NCBI RefSeq assembly: GCF_900100265.1
Contig: NZ_LT629696.1
Span: 2,232,001 to 2,296,000 of the forward strand
Reading direction: 5' to 3'
Length of the DNA: 64,000 nt
From: Leifsonia sp. 466MF
GTDB lineage: Bacteria > Actinomycetota > Actinomycetes > Actinomycetales > Microbacteriaceae
Below the pieces are notes generated by a model, which was not told where the DNA came from, ran no database searches, and saw only the letters and a list, made by a program, of their open reading frames with translations. Both the position numbers and the translations under genes were made by a program. Position 1 is the stretch's first letter. Every line of letters starts with the position of its first letter. Below, piece by piece: positions 25,191-33,335 of this stretch.

Positions 25191-26768
25191 TCAGTCGTTG
25201 CGGTTCGCGAAGGCCATGATCTCCGGCCCGCGGCGGTCGAACACCCGGCCGCCCAGCCAGATCCCGAAGAACAGGGTGGCGAAGCCGATCAGCACCGCCG
25301 CCACCGGCGCGATCGCCAGCCAGAACACGTTGACGGTGATCCCGAGAATGAGGAACACCAGCACGGGCGAGGCGAGGATCAGGATGGCGAAGAAGCTCAG
25401 CGACTGGACCAGCGCCGCGGAGGCGCCCGAGGTCTGCGGCTGCGTGAACGCGCTGTCGCCCGGTTTCGTCGCCGGGTACGGGAACAGCGCGGACGAAATA
25501 CTGGAGAGGCCCAGGCCGATGACCAGGATCGCCCCGCTCAGCGCCGCGACGGACGGCAGCACGGCCCAGTCGCCGAAGACGATGGTCGTGGCGATGGAGC
25601 CGACCACGAGCACCGGAATGCCCACCACGACCGGCGGGAACATCCGCCCGGCGCGGTCCGCCATGCCGCGCGTGCCCGACACGAGGTGCAGCCAGATCGC
25701 GGTGCTGTCGTAGGCCAGGTCGTTGTGGATGCTCCAGCCGAGGAACAGGCACACCAGCGGCAGCGGCACGAGGGCGATGAAGTGCCACGGGAGCCCGGCG
25801 AGGGCGAGGGCGACCACCACCGCGACCGGGATCACCGGGATGAGGACGATCGACACCCAGTAGCGCGCATCCCTGCCCCAGTAGGTCATCGAGCGCGCGG
25901 CGATCGCGGCGGTCGGGCCGCCGGGCAGCCGGTCGAACCAGCCGAGGCCGTGGTAGTCCTTCGACCGCTGCTCGCGTTCTGGCGACGCGACGACGTAGGC
26001 GACGAGCGCCGTCCAGCCGAGCCAGAGCAGGCCGAGCGTGACGAGCGCGATGATCAGCTGCAGCACGGCAGCGCCCCAGTCGCCCTGCGCGGCCGCGCCG
26101 GGCGCCGACCACATGGCGCCGAGCGGCGTCCACGCGAGCCAGCCGGCCGCGCCGCCGAGGGCTCCGAGACCGTCGCGGCCCCAGTCGACCGTGACGAGCA
26201 GGAGCAGCACCGGGCCGATGAGCACGAGCAGCAGGATGCCGATGACGCCGCCCGCCTCGCGGGAGCGGCGCGTCGAGAGCATCGAGTGGGCGATCGCGGT
26301 CGTGACGCGTGAGGCCAGCACACAGGTGAGCACCACCACGACCGCGCAGATCAGGGCGACCAGCACCGTTCCGGGGTTCTGCGACCACGTGACGACCGTG
26401 GTCGCCGCGCAGATGATGAGCACGAGCGACGGGATGCCGAGCAGGCCGGCCAGCAGCAGGCCGGTGGCGAGCGATCGGTTCGGGATGCCGAAGAGCGCGA
26501 ACTCCCGCGGGTCGAGCGTGTCGTCGACGCCGAAGAGCAGCGGGAGCAGGGCGAACCCGGCGAGCACCACCGACCCGATGACGACGAGGACGCTGTGCGT
26601 CGCCGCGACATCCGGGACGAGCCGTGCGGCGACCAGCGAGCCGACGACGAGGACGGTGATGAAGCCTCCGTAGAGCAGCCCGATCACCAGGCCGAAGATC
26701 TGCCACGGGCTCCGCCGGAAGGCGTTGCCCATGATCCGCAGCTTCAGTCCGAGAAACTGTGCAACCAC
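25191..26768 (-). CDS. ABC transporter permease, 12-helix exporter type
   Basis: 525 residues from GTG at 26768 (VVAQFLGLKLRIMGNAF), which overlaps the ATPase stop by 25 nt; an internal ATG 36 nt downstream is the alternative. About twelve hydrophobic segments span the whole length, with short charged loops such as RSREAGG and ASPEREQRSKDYHG. The layout matches the large actinobacterial permeases paired with a single ATPase, often implicated in export of lipids, peptides or drugs, but the substrate is unknown. The upstream ATPase gene encodes its partner. Confidence 0.8.
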   Translation of the reverse strand: MVAQFLGLKLRIMGNAFRRSPWQIFGLVIGLLYGGFITVLVVGSLVAARLVPDVAATHSVLVVIGSVVLAGFALLPLLFGVDDTLDPREFALFGIPNRSLATGLLLAGLLGIPSLVLIICAATTVVTWSQNPGTVLVALICAVVVVLTCVLASRVTTAIAHSMLSTRRSREAGGVIGILLLVLIGPVLLLLVTVDWGRDGLGALGGAAGWLAWTPLGAMWSAPGAAAQGDWGAAVLQLIIALVTLGLLWLGWTALVAYVVASPEREQRSKDYHGLGWFDRLPGGPTAAIAARSMTYWGRDARYWVSIVLIPVIPVAVVVALALAGLPWHFIALVPLPLVCLFLGWSIHNDLAYDSTAIWLHLVSGTRGMADRAGRMFPPVVVGIPVLVVGSIATTIVFGDWAVLPSVAALSGAILVIGLGLSSISSALFPYPATKPGDSAFTQPQTSGASAALVQSLSFFAILILASPVLVFLILGITVNVFWLAIAPVAAVLIGFATLFFGIWLGGRVFDRRGPEIMAFANRND

Positions 26769-27742
26769 TCCATGCCTTCCGCTGCCTTGCGACCGCCGGC
26801 CAGGTCGACGAAGCGCTCTTCGAGCGTCTGCTCGCCGCGCACCTCGTCGATGGTCCCGGAGGCCAGCACCTGCCCGCGGACGATGATGGCGACGCTGTCG
26901 CACACGCGCTGGATCATGTCCATGCCGTGACTCGAGACGACGACCGTTCCGCCCGCCGCGGTGTAGCGCTGCAGGATGTCGATGATGTTCGCCGCCGACA
27001 CCGGGTCGACCGACTCGAACGGCTCGTCGAGAACGAGGAGCCGCGGCGAGTGGATCATGGCGGCGGCCAGGGCGATCTTCTTGGTCATGCCCGCGGAGTA
27101 GTCGGCGACGAGGCGGTCGAGGGCGTCCTCGATCCCGAACGCGGCGGCGAGGTCGCCTGTCCGAGCACGGACGGTCTTGGCGCTCAGCCCGCGCAGGGTG
27201 CCCGCGTAACGGAGGAACTGGGCGCCGGTGAGGCGGTCGAACAGCCGGAGCTTGTCCGGCAGCACGCCGATGATGTGCTTCGCACGGACCGGCTCCGCCC
27301 AGACATCGACGCCGTGGACGACGACGCGGCCGGCGTCCGGCCGGAGCAGCCCGGTGACGATCGAGAGCGTCGTCGTCTTACCTGCGCCGTTCGGTCCGAC
27401 GATCCCGTAGAAGGATCCTTCCGCGATGTCGAGGGTCACCCCGTCGACGGCGACCGTGTCGCCGTAGCGCTTCTGCACACCGCTGATGGTCAGCACCGTC
27501 GGCCGGGTCTCCGCCGGTTTCGGCGCCTCCAGCACGACGGTCGGGGCGGCGCCCGCCGCGGCCGTCTCGGTCTTCGTGCGTGTGCTCTGCCGCGGCTTCG
27601 CCGCGGTCGTTCTCGTCCGCGGAGCGCGCGTGCTCGTGCCGGCGGCGGCCGCAGCCGTCTTCGCCGGGGCACGCTTCGCCCGTGGTGCCGGGCCGGTGTC
27701 GGCCCCGCCCTGCGCGGTCGTCGGCTCTGCAGCCTCCGCCAT
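26744..27742 (-). CDS. ABC transporter ATP-binding protein with Ala/Lys/Pro-rich N-terminal extension
   Basis: 332 residues from ATG at 27742, which follows an excellent purine-rich ribosome site (GAGGGGGGA). A GTG at 27844 is an alternative, with a TACGTT hexamer 7 nt before it fitting a leaderless start, and would add 34 similar residues. The ABC domain begins near residue 82: Walker A VGPNGAGKTTTL, signature YSAGMTKKIALAAA (variant SAGM instead of SGGQ), Walker B LLVLDEPFESVD and H-loop SSHGMDMI. The N-terminal 80 residues are low complexity (AKTAAAAAGTS, TRTTAAKPRQSTRTK) and probably disordered. Confidence 0.85.
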   Translation of the reverse strand: MAEAAEPTTAQGGADTGPAPRAKRAPAKTAAAAAGTSTRAPRTRTTAAKPRQSTRTKTETAAAGAAPTVVLEAPKPAETRPTVLTISGVQKRYGDTVAVDGVTLDIAEGSFYGIVGPNGAGKTTTLSIVTGLLRPDAGRVVVHGVDVWAEPVRAKHIIGVLPDKLRLFDRLTGAQFLRYAGTLRGLSAKTVRARTGDLAAAFGIEDALDRLVADYSAGMTKKIALAAAMIHSPRLLVLDEPFESVDPVSAANIIDILQRYTAAGGTVVVSSHGMDMIQRVCDSVAIIVRGQVLASGTIDEVRGEQTLEERFVDLAGGRKAAEGMEWLHSFSD

Positions 27743-28123
27743 GGTGTCCCCCCTCTGTGATCCCCGTTTCGCCGTCTCCGCCGCTTCCGTCGCCCGACCC
27801 TCCTCGGGCTCGGTGCTCTGGGGACGCGCGTGCTCGGAACTCACCCCGCTAACGTACCAATACCCACGCGCCTGCGTACCCCCCGCACGAGCGTGACGCG
27901 ATCGGTCTGCTCCGAATGTCCTGTGAGGAACATAACGACCCAACAACGACATCCGTCAACCCCTGCCCCCCGTGTATGCCCCCCGGTAGTCTGTGGGAGG
28001 CATGAAGGGGTGTCTAAACGCGTAAGCGCGGATGAATTCCTGGGTGAGCCTCTCCCGGGCGAGGCCGGCGGCGACGAAGGAAGTCGCTGCACAGGCCGGG
28101 CCGCGTAGGACAAGGAGATGATT
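27743..28123. other. Divergent intergenic region, 381 bp
   Basis: This gap separates the ABC exporter (minus) from the glycopolymer gene cluster (plus). On the minus strand TACGTT (27857-27852) is a likely -10. On the plus strand TAGTCT (27987-27992) is a candidate -10, followed by a possible 7-codon frame (28002-28025) and a 130-nt leader ending in AAGGAG. I see no convincing riboswitch or stable terminator. The frames present encode only short basic peptides. Confidence 0.45.
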
Positions 28124-28816
28124 GTGACGACCCAGGTAGTGATTCTCGCGGCCGGCATGGGAAGCCGACTCGGACGGAGCCTTCCGAAGCCGCTGACCGA
28201 ACTGAACGACGGCCGCACCATCATGCAGCAGCAGTTCGACAACATCCACGCGGCGTTCGGCAAGGACGCCCAGGTGACGATCGTCGTCGGCTACAAGCTG
28301 GAGCACATCATCGAGGCGTTCCCCGACGCGCAGTTCGTCTACAACGAGCAGTACGACCAGACCAACACCTCCAAGAGCCTCATGCGCGCCCTGCAGGCGT
28401 CGGGCCCCGGCGGCGTGCTCTGGATGAACGGCGACGTGGTCTTCGACCCGGCCGTCCTCGTGCGCGGTGCCGCCATGGTGGCCCGCGACCAGACCTTCGT
28501 CACCGTGAACACCTCGTCCGTCGCGGACGAGGAGGTCAAGTACACGACCGGCCCGGAGGGCTACATCCAGGAGCTGTCCAAGACCGTCAAGGGCGGTCTC
28601 GGCGAGGCGGTCGGCATCAACTACATCTCCTCCGGCGACAAGGCCGCCCTGCTGCGTCAGCTGCAGCGCGTCGGCGACCAGGACTACTTCGAGCGCGGCA
28701 TCGAGCTGGCGATCGAGCAGGACCGCCTGCTGGTCGAGCCGGTGGACATCTCGGACCTGTACGCCGTCGAGGTCGACTTCCAGGAGGACCTGGAGCGCGC
28801 GAATCTTTTCGTATAG
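28124..28816 (+). CDS. NTP transferase family nucleotidyltransferase
   Basis: 230 residues from GTG at 28124, with AAGGAG 6 nt before it; an ATG at 28118 directly abuts the ribosome site and is less likely. The nucleotide-binding signature LAAGMGSRLGRSLPKPLTEL is at residues 8-27. A metal-binding Asp follows in WMNGDVVFDP, and EVDFQEDLERAN lies at the C-terminus. This is the small LicC/CTP:phosphocholine or sugar-phosphate nucleotidyltransferase type; the activated alcohol or sugar cannot be told. It lies upstream of a Wzm/Wzt-type exporter and 5 kb from a CDP-alcohol phosphotransferase that could use a CDP-activated product. Confidence 0.8.
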   Translation: MTTQVVILAAGMGSRLGRSLPKPLTELNDGRTIMQQQFDNIHAAFGKDAQVTIVVGYKLEHIIEAFPDAQFVYNEQYDQTNTSKSLMRALQASGPGGVLWMNGDVVFDPAVLVRGAAMVARDQTFVTVNTSSVADEEVKYTTGPEGYIQELSKTVKGGLGEAVGINYISSGDKAALLRQLQRVGDQDYFERGIELAIEQDRLLVEPVDISDLYAVEVDFQEDLERANLFV

Positions 28817-28868
28817 TCGGATGTCGGCGTGAGCTTTCACGCGGCTTCGATCAATACGATGGGTTCTC

Positions 28869-29753
28869 GTGACCAGTATCCCGACTGAAGTGCGCCCTGC
28901 GCAGCGTTCGCGCTTCTCGCGCTACCGGCACTCGCTCTGGCTGCTGACCAAGCGCGACCTCCGCGTCCGCTACTCGACGAGCGTCCTCGGCTACCTGTGG
29001 TCGATCCTCGATCCGCTCGTGATGAGCGCGATCTACTGGTTCGTCTTCACGGTCATCTTCAAGCGCGATGTCGGTGAGAACCCCTACATCGTGTTCCTGC
29101 TCGCCGCCCTGCTGCCGTGGATGTGGTTCAACGGCGCCGTCTCGGACAGCACGCGGGCGTTCATCCGCGAGGCGAAGCTGATCCGCTCGACGATGATCCC
29201 GCGGACCATCTGGGTGAACCGGATCGTTGCGTCCAAGGGCATCGAGTTCCTGCTGTCCTTGCCGGTGCTGGCGTTCTTCGCCGTGCTCACGGGCGCGCGC
29301 CTCAACGTCGACGTGCTGCTGTTCCCTGTCGCGATCCTCATCCAGACGGTGCTGACCATCGGCGTCGGGCTGATCGTGGCGCCGCTCGTCGTGTTCTTCC
29401 GCGACCTGGAGCGCGCCGTGAAGCTGGCACTCCGCTTCCTCTTCTACGCTTCCCCCATCATCTACAGCGCCCGCGACCTGCCCGGCGGGTGCGGGGCAGG
29501 CATCGCCGCGCGGCACTGCGCCGCCTACCTCACCGCCCATCCCGGCGCGCAGACGGACGTGCTGTTCTCGCTGCACTTCTGGTCGGCGTTCAACCCGCTC
29601 ACCGGCATCTTCAGCCTCTACCGCTCGGCGTTCTTCGCCGAGGAGCTGGACTGGTTCCTGGTCGGTGTCAGCGCGGCGATGTCACTGGTGCTGCTGGGGA
29701 TCGGCTGGCTCGTCTTCAAGCACTTCGAGCGCGACGTCCTGAAGGAGATCTGA
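28869..29753 (+). CDS. Polysaccharide/teichoic acid export ABC permease (Wzm/TagG-like)
   Basis: 294 residues from GTG. The amphipathic N-terminus RYRHSLWLLTKRDLRVRYS and six helices (about 35-58, 65-85, 108-140, 145-165, 175-195 and 262-285) match the ABC-2 O-antigen/teichoic-acid permease family. So does the motif LGYLWSILDPLVMSAIYW. An extracellular segment around residues 200-225 (GGCGAGIAARHCAAY) has two cysteines. The ATPase gene begins immediately after the stop (TGAGTG). It exports an undecaprenyl-linked glycopolymer. Confidence 0.88.
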   Translation: MTSIPTEVRPAQRSRFSRYRHSLWLLTKRDLRVRYSTSVLGYLWSILDPLVMSAIYWFVFTVIFKRDVGENPYIVFLLAALLPWMWFNGAVSDSTRAFIREAKLIRSTMIPRTIWVNRIVASKGIEFLLSLPVLAFFAVLTGARLNVDVLLFPVAILIQTVLTIGVGLIVAPLVVFFRDLERAVKLALRFLFYASPIIYSARDLPGGCGAGIAARHCAAYLTAHPGAQTDVLFSLHFWSAFNPLTGIFSLYRSAFFAEELDWFLVGVSAAMSLVLLGIGWLVFKHFERDVLKEI

Positions 29754-30488
29754 GTGCCCCCCGTCATCGCCGTCGACGGTCTCGGCGTGCGCTTCCGCCG
29801 CAATCGCGGAGCCCGCCGCTCGTTCAAGGACCTCTTCTCCACCCGCGAGCGCCGGGTGCGCCCGGACGACTTCTGGGCGCTCCGCAACGTCAGCTTCGAC
29901 GTGCAGCCGGGTGAGGCGATCGGCGTGGTCGGCCGCAACGGCCAGGGCAAGTCGACGCTGCTGAAGCTCGTCGCCGGCGTCATGCTGCCGGACGAGGGAA
30001 CCGTGACCGTGCGCGACGGCGTCGCCCCGCTGATCGAGATCACGGGGGGATTCGTCGACGACCTCACGGTGCGCGACAACGTCTACCTGACGGCCGGCCT
30101 GCACGGCATGACCCGCTCCCAGATCGACGAGCGGTTCGGCGAGATCATCGACTTCGCCGAGATCGGCGACTTCGTCGACACCCCGTACAAGCACCTGTCG
30201 AGCGGCATGAAGGTGCGCATCGCGTTCTCCGTCATCTCGCAGCTGGAGGAGCCGGTGCTGCTCGTCGACGAGGTGCTGGCCGTCGGCGACCGCGGCTTCC
30301 GGGAGAAGTGCTACCGGCGCATCGAGGAGCTCCTCGCGGGCGGGAGGACGCTGTTCTTCGTCTCGCACAACGAGAAGGACCTGCGGCGCTTCTGCGAACG
30401 CGGGCTCTACCTCGACAAGGGCGCGCTCGTGCTCGACGGACCGATCGGGGATGTCCTGGAGCTGTACAACGCCGACTACGGCACCTAA
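29754..30488 (+). CDS. Polysaccharide/teichoic acid export ABC ATPase (Wzt/TagH-like)
   Basis: 244 residues from GTG directly after the permease stop. Walker A VGRNGQGKSTLLKLV, signature HLSSGMKVRIAFSV and Walker B VLLVDEVLAVGD are the Wzt/TagH subfamily forms. The long N-terminal segment FRRNRGARRSFKDLF before the ATPase core is also typical. It lacks the C-terminal carbohydrate-binding domain of O-antigen Wzt proteins, so no terminal-modification recognition is expected, more like TagH. Its partner is the preceding permease. Confidence 0.9.
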   Translation: MPPVIAVDGLGVRFRRNRGARRSFKDLFSTRERRVRPDDFWALRNVSFDVQPGEAIGVVGRNGQGKSTLLKLVAGVMLPDEGTVTVRDGVAPLIEITGGFVDDLTVRDNVYLTAGLHGMTRSQIDERFGEIIDFAEIGDFVDTPYKHLSSGMKVRIAFSVISQLEEPVLLVDEVLAVGDRGFREKCYRRIEELLAGGRTLFFVSHNEKDLRRFCERGLYLDKGALVLDGPIGDVLELYNADYGT

Positions 30489-30602
30489 GTTCGAGCGTTC
30501 TCCCCAGGGCGTGAAACCGTCCCCAGAAAAGATTTCGGCGGGTTCTCCCCGGAAGTGGTGTTCGTGCCCGATTTCGGGGCGTCGAGCGTCGGAGGGGCTG
30601 GT

Positions 30603-30608
30603 TAGCGT
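30603..30608 (+). promoter_or_regulatory. -10-like TAGCGT before the 105-residue gene
   Basis: The hexamer ends 6 nt before the ATG at 30615 with no ribosome site, a leaderless arrangement. Confidence 0.5.
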
Positions 30609-30614
30609 CGTCGC

Positions 30615-30932
30615 ATGAATCGTCTCCGGTTTCTTCGCAGCCCCTCTCCCGCCCCTCGTCCGCGCCGCCTGGCGTACCCCGTCCCGTGGCGGGTCGACCG
30701 CTCCGCGGCACCCCACTACCGCCTGGTCAATGCGGGGAAGGAGACGCTCAACGGGTTGACCCTGAGCGTCTCCGGAAGCGCGCGGCTGCGGGTCAGCGCG
30801 CCCAGCTCCGTGCCACCGGGCGAGGCGGTCCGGGCGAGCCTCTCCGGCCCGGAGCCGGCCCGCGACACCGTGCTGGTCGTGCGGTGGTTCCCGCCCGACG
30901 GCCGCGAGTACCTCTGGCAGATCAGCTTCTGA
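30615..30932 (+). CDS. Hypothetical 105-residue protein
   Basis: No family recognised. The N-terminal 35 residues are Arg/Pro-rich (LRFLRSPSPAPRPRRLAYPV). The rest alternates hydrophobic and polar residues as in an Ig-like beta sandwich (NAGKETLNGLTLSVSG, VPPGEAVRASLSG, TVLVVRWFPPDGREYLW). No signal peptide or helix is visible. Codon use matches its neighbours. It starts 126 bp after the ABC ATPase with its own probable promoter. The gap also holds no obvious terminator. Confidence 0.55.
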   Translation: MNRLRFLRSPSPAPRPRRLAYPVPWRVDRSAAPHYRLVNAGKETLNGLTLSVSGSARLRVSAPSSVPPGEAVRASLSGPEPARDTVLVVRWFPPDGREYLWQISF

Positions 30933-31082
30933 CGAGAGCTCTCCGGGTCGCACGCGCGGCCCGGAGGGCTCCCGCGGAATACGGGTATCACCGGCATTTT
31001 CTGTGACCAACGCGTGAGGTTCGATGTTCGGGGTGCTCGTGCTCTGGAGCAGAAGGGGCGTTCGGCTCTTCACTGATGAACT

Positions 31083-31391
31083 ATGAAGAACCCCGCAGGG
31101 ACCGCCGCCCTCCTGCTCGGCGAACGCATCCGTCGTGCCCGTGTCCGCCTGGGCCTCAGCCAGGAGGCGATCGCGAGTCTCGCCGCCATGCACGTGACCA
31201 ACTTCGGCAAGATCGAACGCGGAGGGGCGAACCCCAGCCTGCTGACGATGATGCGCATCGCGGCGGTGCTCGGGACCGACGTGTCGACGCTCACGCAGGA
31301 CATCTCGACCGAACACCTGCCGAGCGACGTCCGCGTACTGTCGGCTCGCGAGTACCTGAGCGCACGGGAACGGCGTCGCCGGTCGTCTTGA
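31083..31391 (+). CDS. XRE-family helix-turn-helix regulator
   Basis: 102 residues. A single HTH_3/Cro-C1 domain spans about residues 12-70: LGERIRRARVRLGLSQEAIA, then LAAMHVTNFGKIERGGANPSLLTMMRIAAVLGTDV. The basic C-terminus ends RRRRSS. It has no effector domain. Stand-alone regulators of this kind usually act on neighbouring genes, and a membrane protein gene follows 27 bp downstream. No ribosome site is obvious. The 150 bp before it shows no other gene. Confidence 0.85.
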   Translation: MKNPAGTAALLLGERIRRARVRLGLSQEAIASLAAMHVTNFGKIERGGANPSLLTMMRIAAVLGTDVSTLTQDISTEHLPSDVRVLSAREYLSARERRRRSS

Positions 31392-31404
31392 TCGGGAACC
31401 GGCC

Positions 31405-31410
31405 TACACT
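31405..31410 (+). promoter_or_regulatory. -10-like TACACT before the 334-residue membrane protein gene
   Basis: The hexamer ends 8 nt before the ATG at 31419. GAGGAG abuts the ATG directly and is too close to act as a normal ribosome site, so a leaderless start is likely. Confidence 0.45.
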
Positions 31411-31418
31411 CTGAGGAG

Positions 31419-32423
31419 ATGGCTAAGAAGCAGCAACCGATCATCTCCGTCACCGGAGGACCGTCGCGCGGCGGAGACACCCCGCGCGCGGTGAACACGA
31501 CCCTGGACCGCTTCCTCGGCATCCAACGGCCGGTCGTGGTGGCCCACCTGCGCAGCATCCGCCGCCGTCACCCGGGCGCGTCGGCGGACGAACTGGCCCG
31601 CATCCTCGAACGCCGGTACCTCGCCGCCGTGACGAGTGGTGGGGCCGCGGTCGGAGCCACCGCCGTCATCCCGGCGATCGGCACCGGCATCACCCTGGCC
31701 CTCTCCGGGCTGGAGACGGCCGGTTTCCTGGAGGCGACCGCCCTGTACGCGCAGTCGATGAGCGAGCTGCACGGCATCGCCGTCGACGACCCCGAGCGCG
31801 CCAGAGCCCTGGTGCTCACGATGATGCTCGGCAAAGAGGGATCCGACCTCGTGCGTCAGCTGGCCGGCCAGTTCGGCGGGGGCGGCGTGACCCGCACTGC
31901 CTACTGGGGCGAGCTCGTCACCTCGACGCTTCCGAGCATGGTCGTCGGTCCGCTGGTCGACCGGCTGAAGAACACGTTCATCCGCCAGTTCGCGGTGCGC
32001 GGCGGGGCGAGCATCCTCGCCCGCGCCATCCCGTTCGGCGTCGGCGCCGTCATCGGCGGCACGGGCAACAACATCCTCGGGCGACGCGTCGTGCAGAACG
32101 CGCGTCTCGCGTTCGGCCCGCCACCGCTCGTCATCCCCGAGGTCCTCACCCCGAACGAAGGCCCGGGAGCGGTGCGTCGCCTCGGTACGGCGACCGGCAC
32201 GCGCGTGGTCCGGGTGGGCACCGTGCTCCGGGGCGCACTCCCCCGCCGCGGCCGGCGGAAGGATGCGCCGACGGAGGCCATCGAGTCCGAACTGCCGCGG
32301 GGTCCGTACGTCATCGAGTCCGGCCCCTCCGGCGCTCCGGCCGACGCGCGCACAGGCGGTGGGACCGCCGCTGAGGGCTCCGCAGACGACGGCGAGGCGG
32401 GAAGCCGGCGCCAGGTCGGCTGA
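31419..32423 (+). CDS. Glycine-rich membrane-associated protein of unknown function
   Basis: 334 residues. A basic N-terminal domain with HLRSIRRRHPGASADELARILERRY (residues about 48-72) leads into a Gly/Ala hydrophobic hairpin (GGAAVGATAVIPAIGTGITLALSGLETAGF). A second Gly-rich membrane segment lies near residues 190-220 (GGASILARAIPFGVGAVIGG). The C-terminal 100 residues are polar and Arg/Pro-rich. The pattern resembles EcsC-like proteins but I would not assign it. The XRE gene just upstream may regulate it. Confidence 0.6.
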   Translation: MAKKQQPIISVTGGPSRGGDTPRAVNTTLDRFLGIQRPVVVAHLRSIRRRHPGASADELARILERRYLAAVTSGGAAVGATAVIPAIGTGITLALSGLETAGFLEATALYAQSMSELHGIAVDDPERARALVLTMMLGKEGSDLVRQLAGQFGGGGVTRTAYWGELVTSTLPSMVVGPLVDRLKNTFIRQFAVRGGASILARAIPFGVGAVIGGTGNNILGRRVVQNARLAFGPPPLVIPEVLTPNEGPGAVRRLGTATGTRVVRVGTVLRGALPRRGRRKDAPTEAIESELPRGPYVIESGPSGAPADARTGGGTAAEGSADDGEAGSRRQVG

Positions 32424-32450
32424 CCGCATCCACGCGGCGCCACCGGGTGT

Positions 32451-33335
32451 TCAGACGATCGGTGGCCGTCCTGCTGCCGTCATCCGCGCCACGGTCCTCC
32501 ACCGCAGCGGGCGTCGCTCGCCCGGGTCGGTGCGCCAGCCCTCGGCCCAGCCGCCGAACCACGCACGCAGGACGGCGGGCTTGCGGAACCAGCGCAGCAA
32601 CTGGATGCCGGTCCACGATCCGACATAGAGCGGGATGAGCACAGCCGGGAGGTTACGGCGGGCCAGCCACACGCGGTTCCGCGCGTTGAGCCGGTAGTAG
32701 TACGAGTGCCGGGTCGGCGACACGGACGGATGCTCCGCCACGAGGTCGCCCGCGTACCAGACGCGCTTGCCCTGGTCCCAGACCTTCCACGCGAGGTCGA
32801 TGCCCTCGTGCGCATAGAAGAACGGATCGGCCCAGCCGCCGGCCTGCTCGAAGACGGCACGCGGGAGGACCACGGCGGCCTCGAGCACGGCGAACACATT
32901 GCTCGAGCGCTCCGGGTCGCCCTTGCGGATGCGCGGGATCCAACGCCGGGGCGCCGGGGCGCCGTCGGGCACGCGAAGCCGGGGCTGCAGCATCCCGATG
33001 CCGGGGTCATCGCGGAGCTTGGCGACGGCGTCCGCCAGGAACGTGCGCGACGGGATGTCGGCGTCGTCGTCGAGGAAGAACAGCCACTCGCCGTGCACCA
33101 GCGGCACCCCGGCGTTGCGTCCGGCGGGGATGCCCACGTTCTCGGGCAGGGCGAGCACGTGCACCCCTGCGGGAAGCGCCAGGTCTGCGGTGGCCGGGTC
33201 CCACCCGTTGCCGACCACGACGACGTCGGTGGTCACGCCCTCCTGGGCGAGCACCGACTCCACGCCGCGGCGCAGCTCGACCGGCCGGGCGCCCTGCGTG
33301 AGCACCACGACCGCGACCGCGGGCAGCTCAGCCAC
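32451..33335 (-). CDS. Family 2 glycosyltransferase (rhamnosyl/galactofuranosyl-transferase-like)
   Basis: 294 residues from GTG, overlapping the preceding phosphotransferase gene by 8 nt. The GT-A fold shows VVLTQGARPVELRRGVESVL at the N-terminus, NVGIPAGRNAG, the DDD metal motif in LFFLDDDADIPS (about residue 93) and HEGIDLAWKVWDQG as acceptor/catalytic segment. No membrane anchor until a weak helix near residue 235. It is the last gene of a three-gene operon and probably adds a sugar to a surface glycopolymer from a nucleotide sugar. The donor is unknown. Confidence 0.85.
   Translation of the reverse strand: MAELPAVAVVVLTQGARPVELRRGVESVLAQEGVTTDVVVVGNGWDPATADLALPAGVHVLALPENVGIPAGRNAGVPLVHGEWLFFLDDDADIPSRTFLADAVAKLRDDPGIGMLQPRLRVPDGAPAPRRWIPRIRKGDPERSSNVFAVLEAAVVLPRAVFEQAGGWADPFFYAHEGIDLAWKVWDQGKRVWYAGDLVAEHPSVSPTRHSYYYRLNARNRVWLARRNLPAVLIPLYVGSWTGIQLLRWFRKPAVLRAWFGGWAEGWRTDPGERRPLRWRTVARMTAAGRPPIV

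Noticed and set aside
27987..28123. Riboswitch or c-di-AMP-type leader before the nucleotidyltransferase gene
   Set aside because: The leader is long and GC-rich, but I could not match any conserved riboswitch core. The 7-codon frame at 28002-28025 has a ribosome site only 1 nt away, so a leader peptide is not supported.
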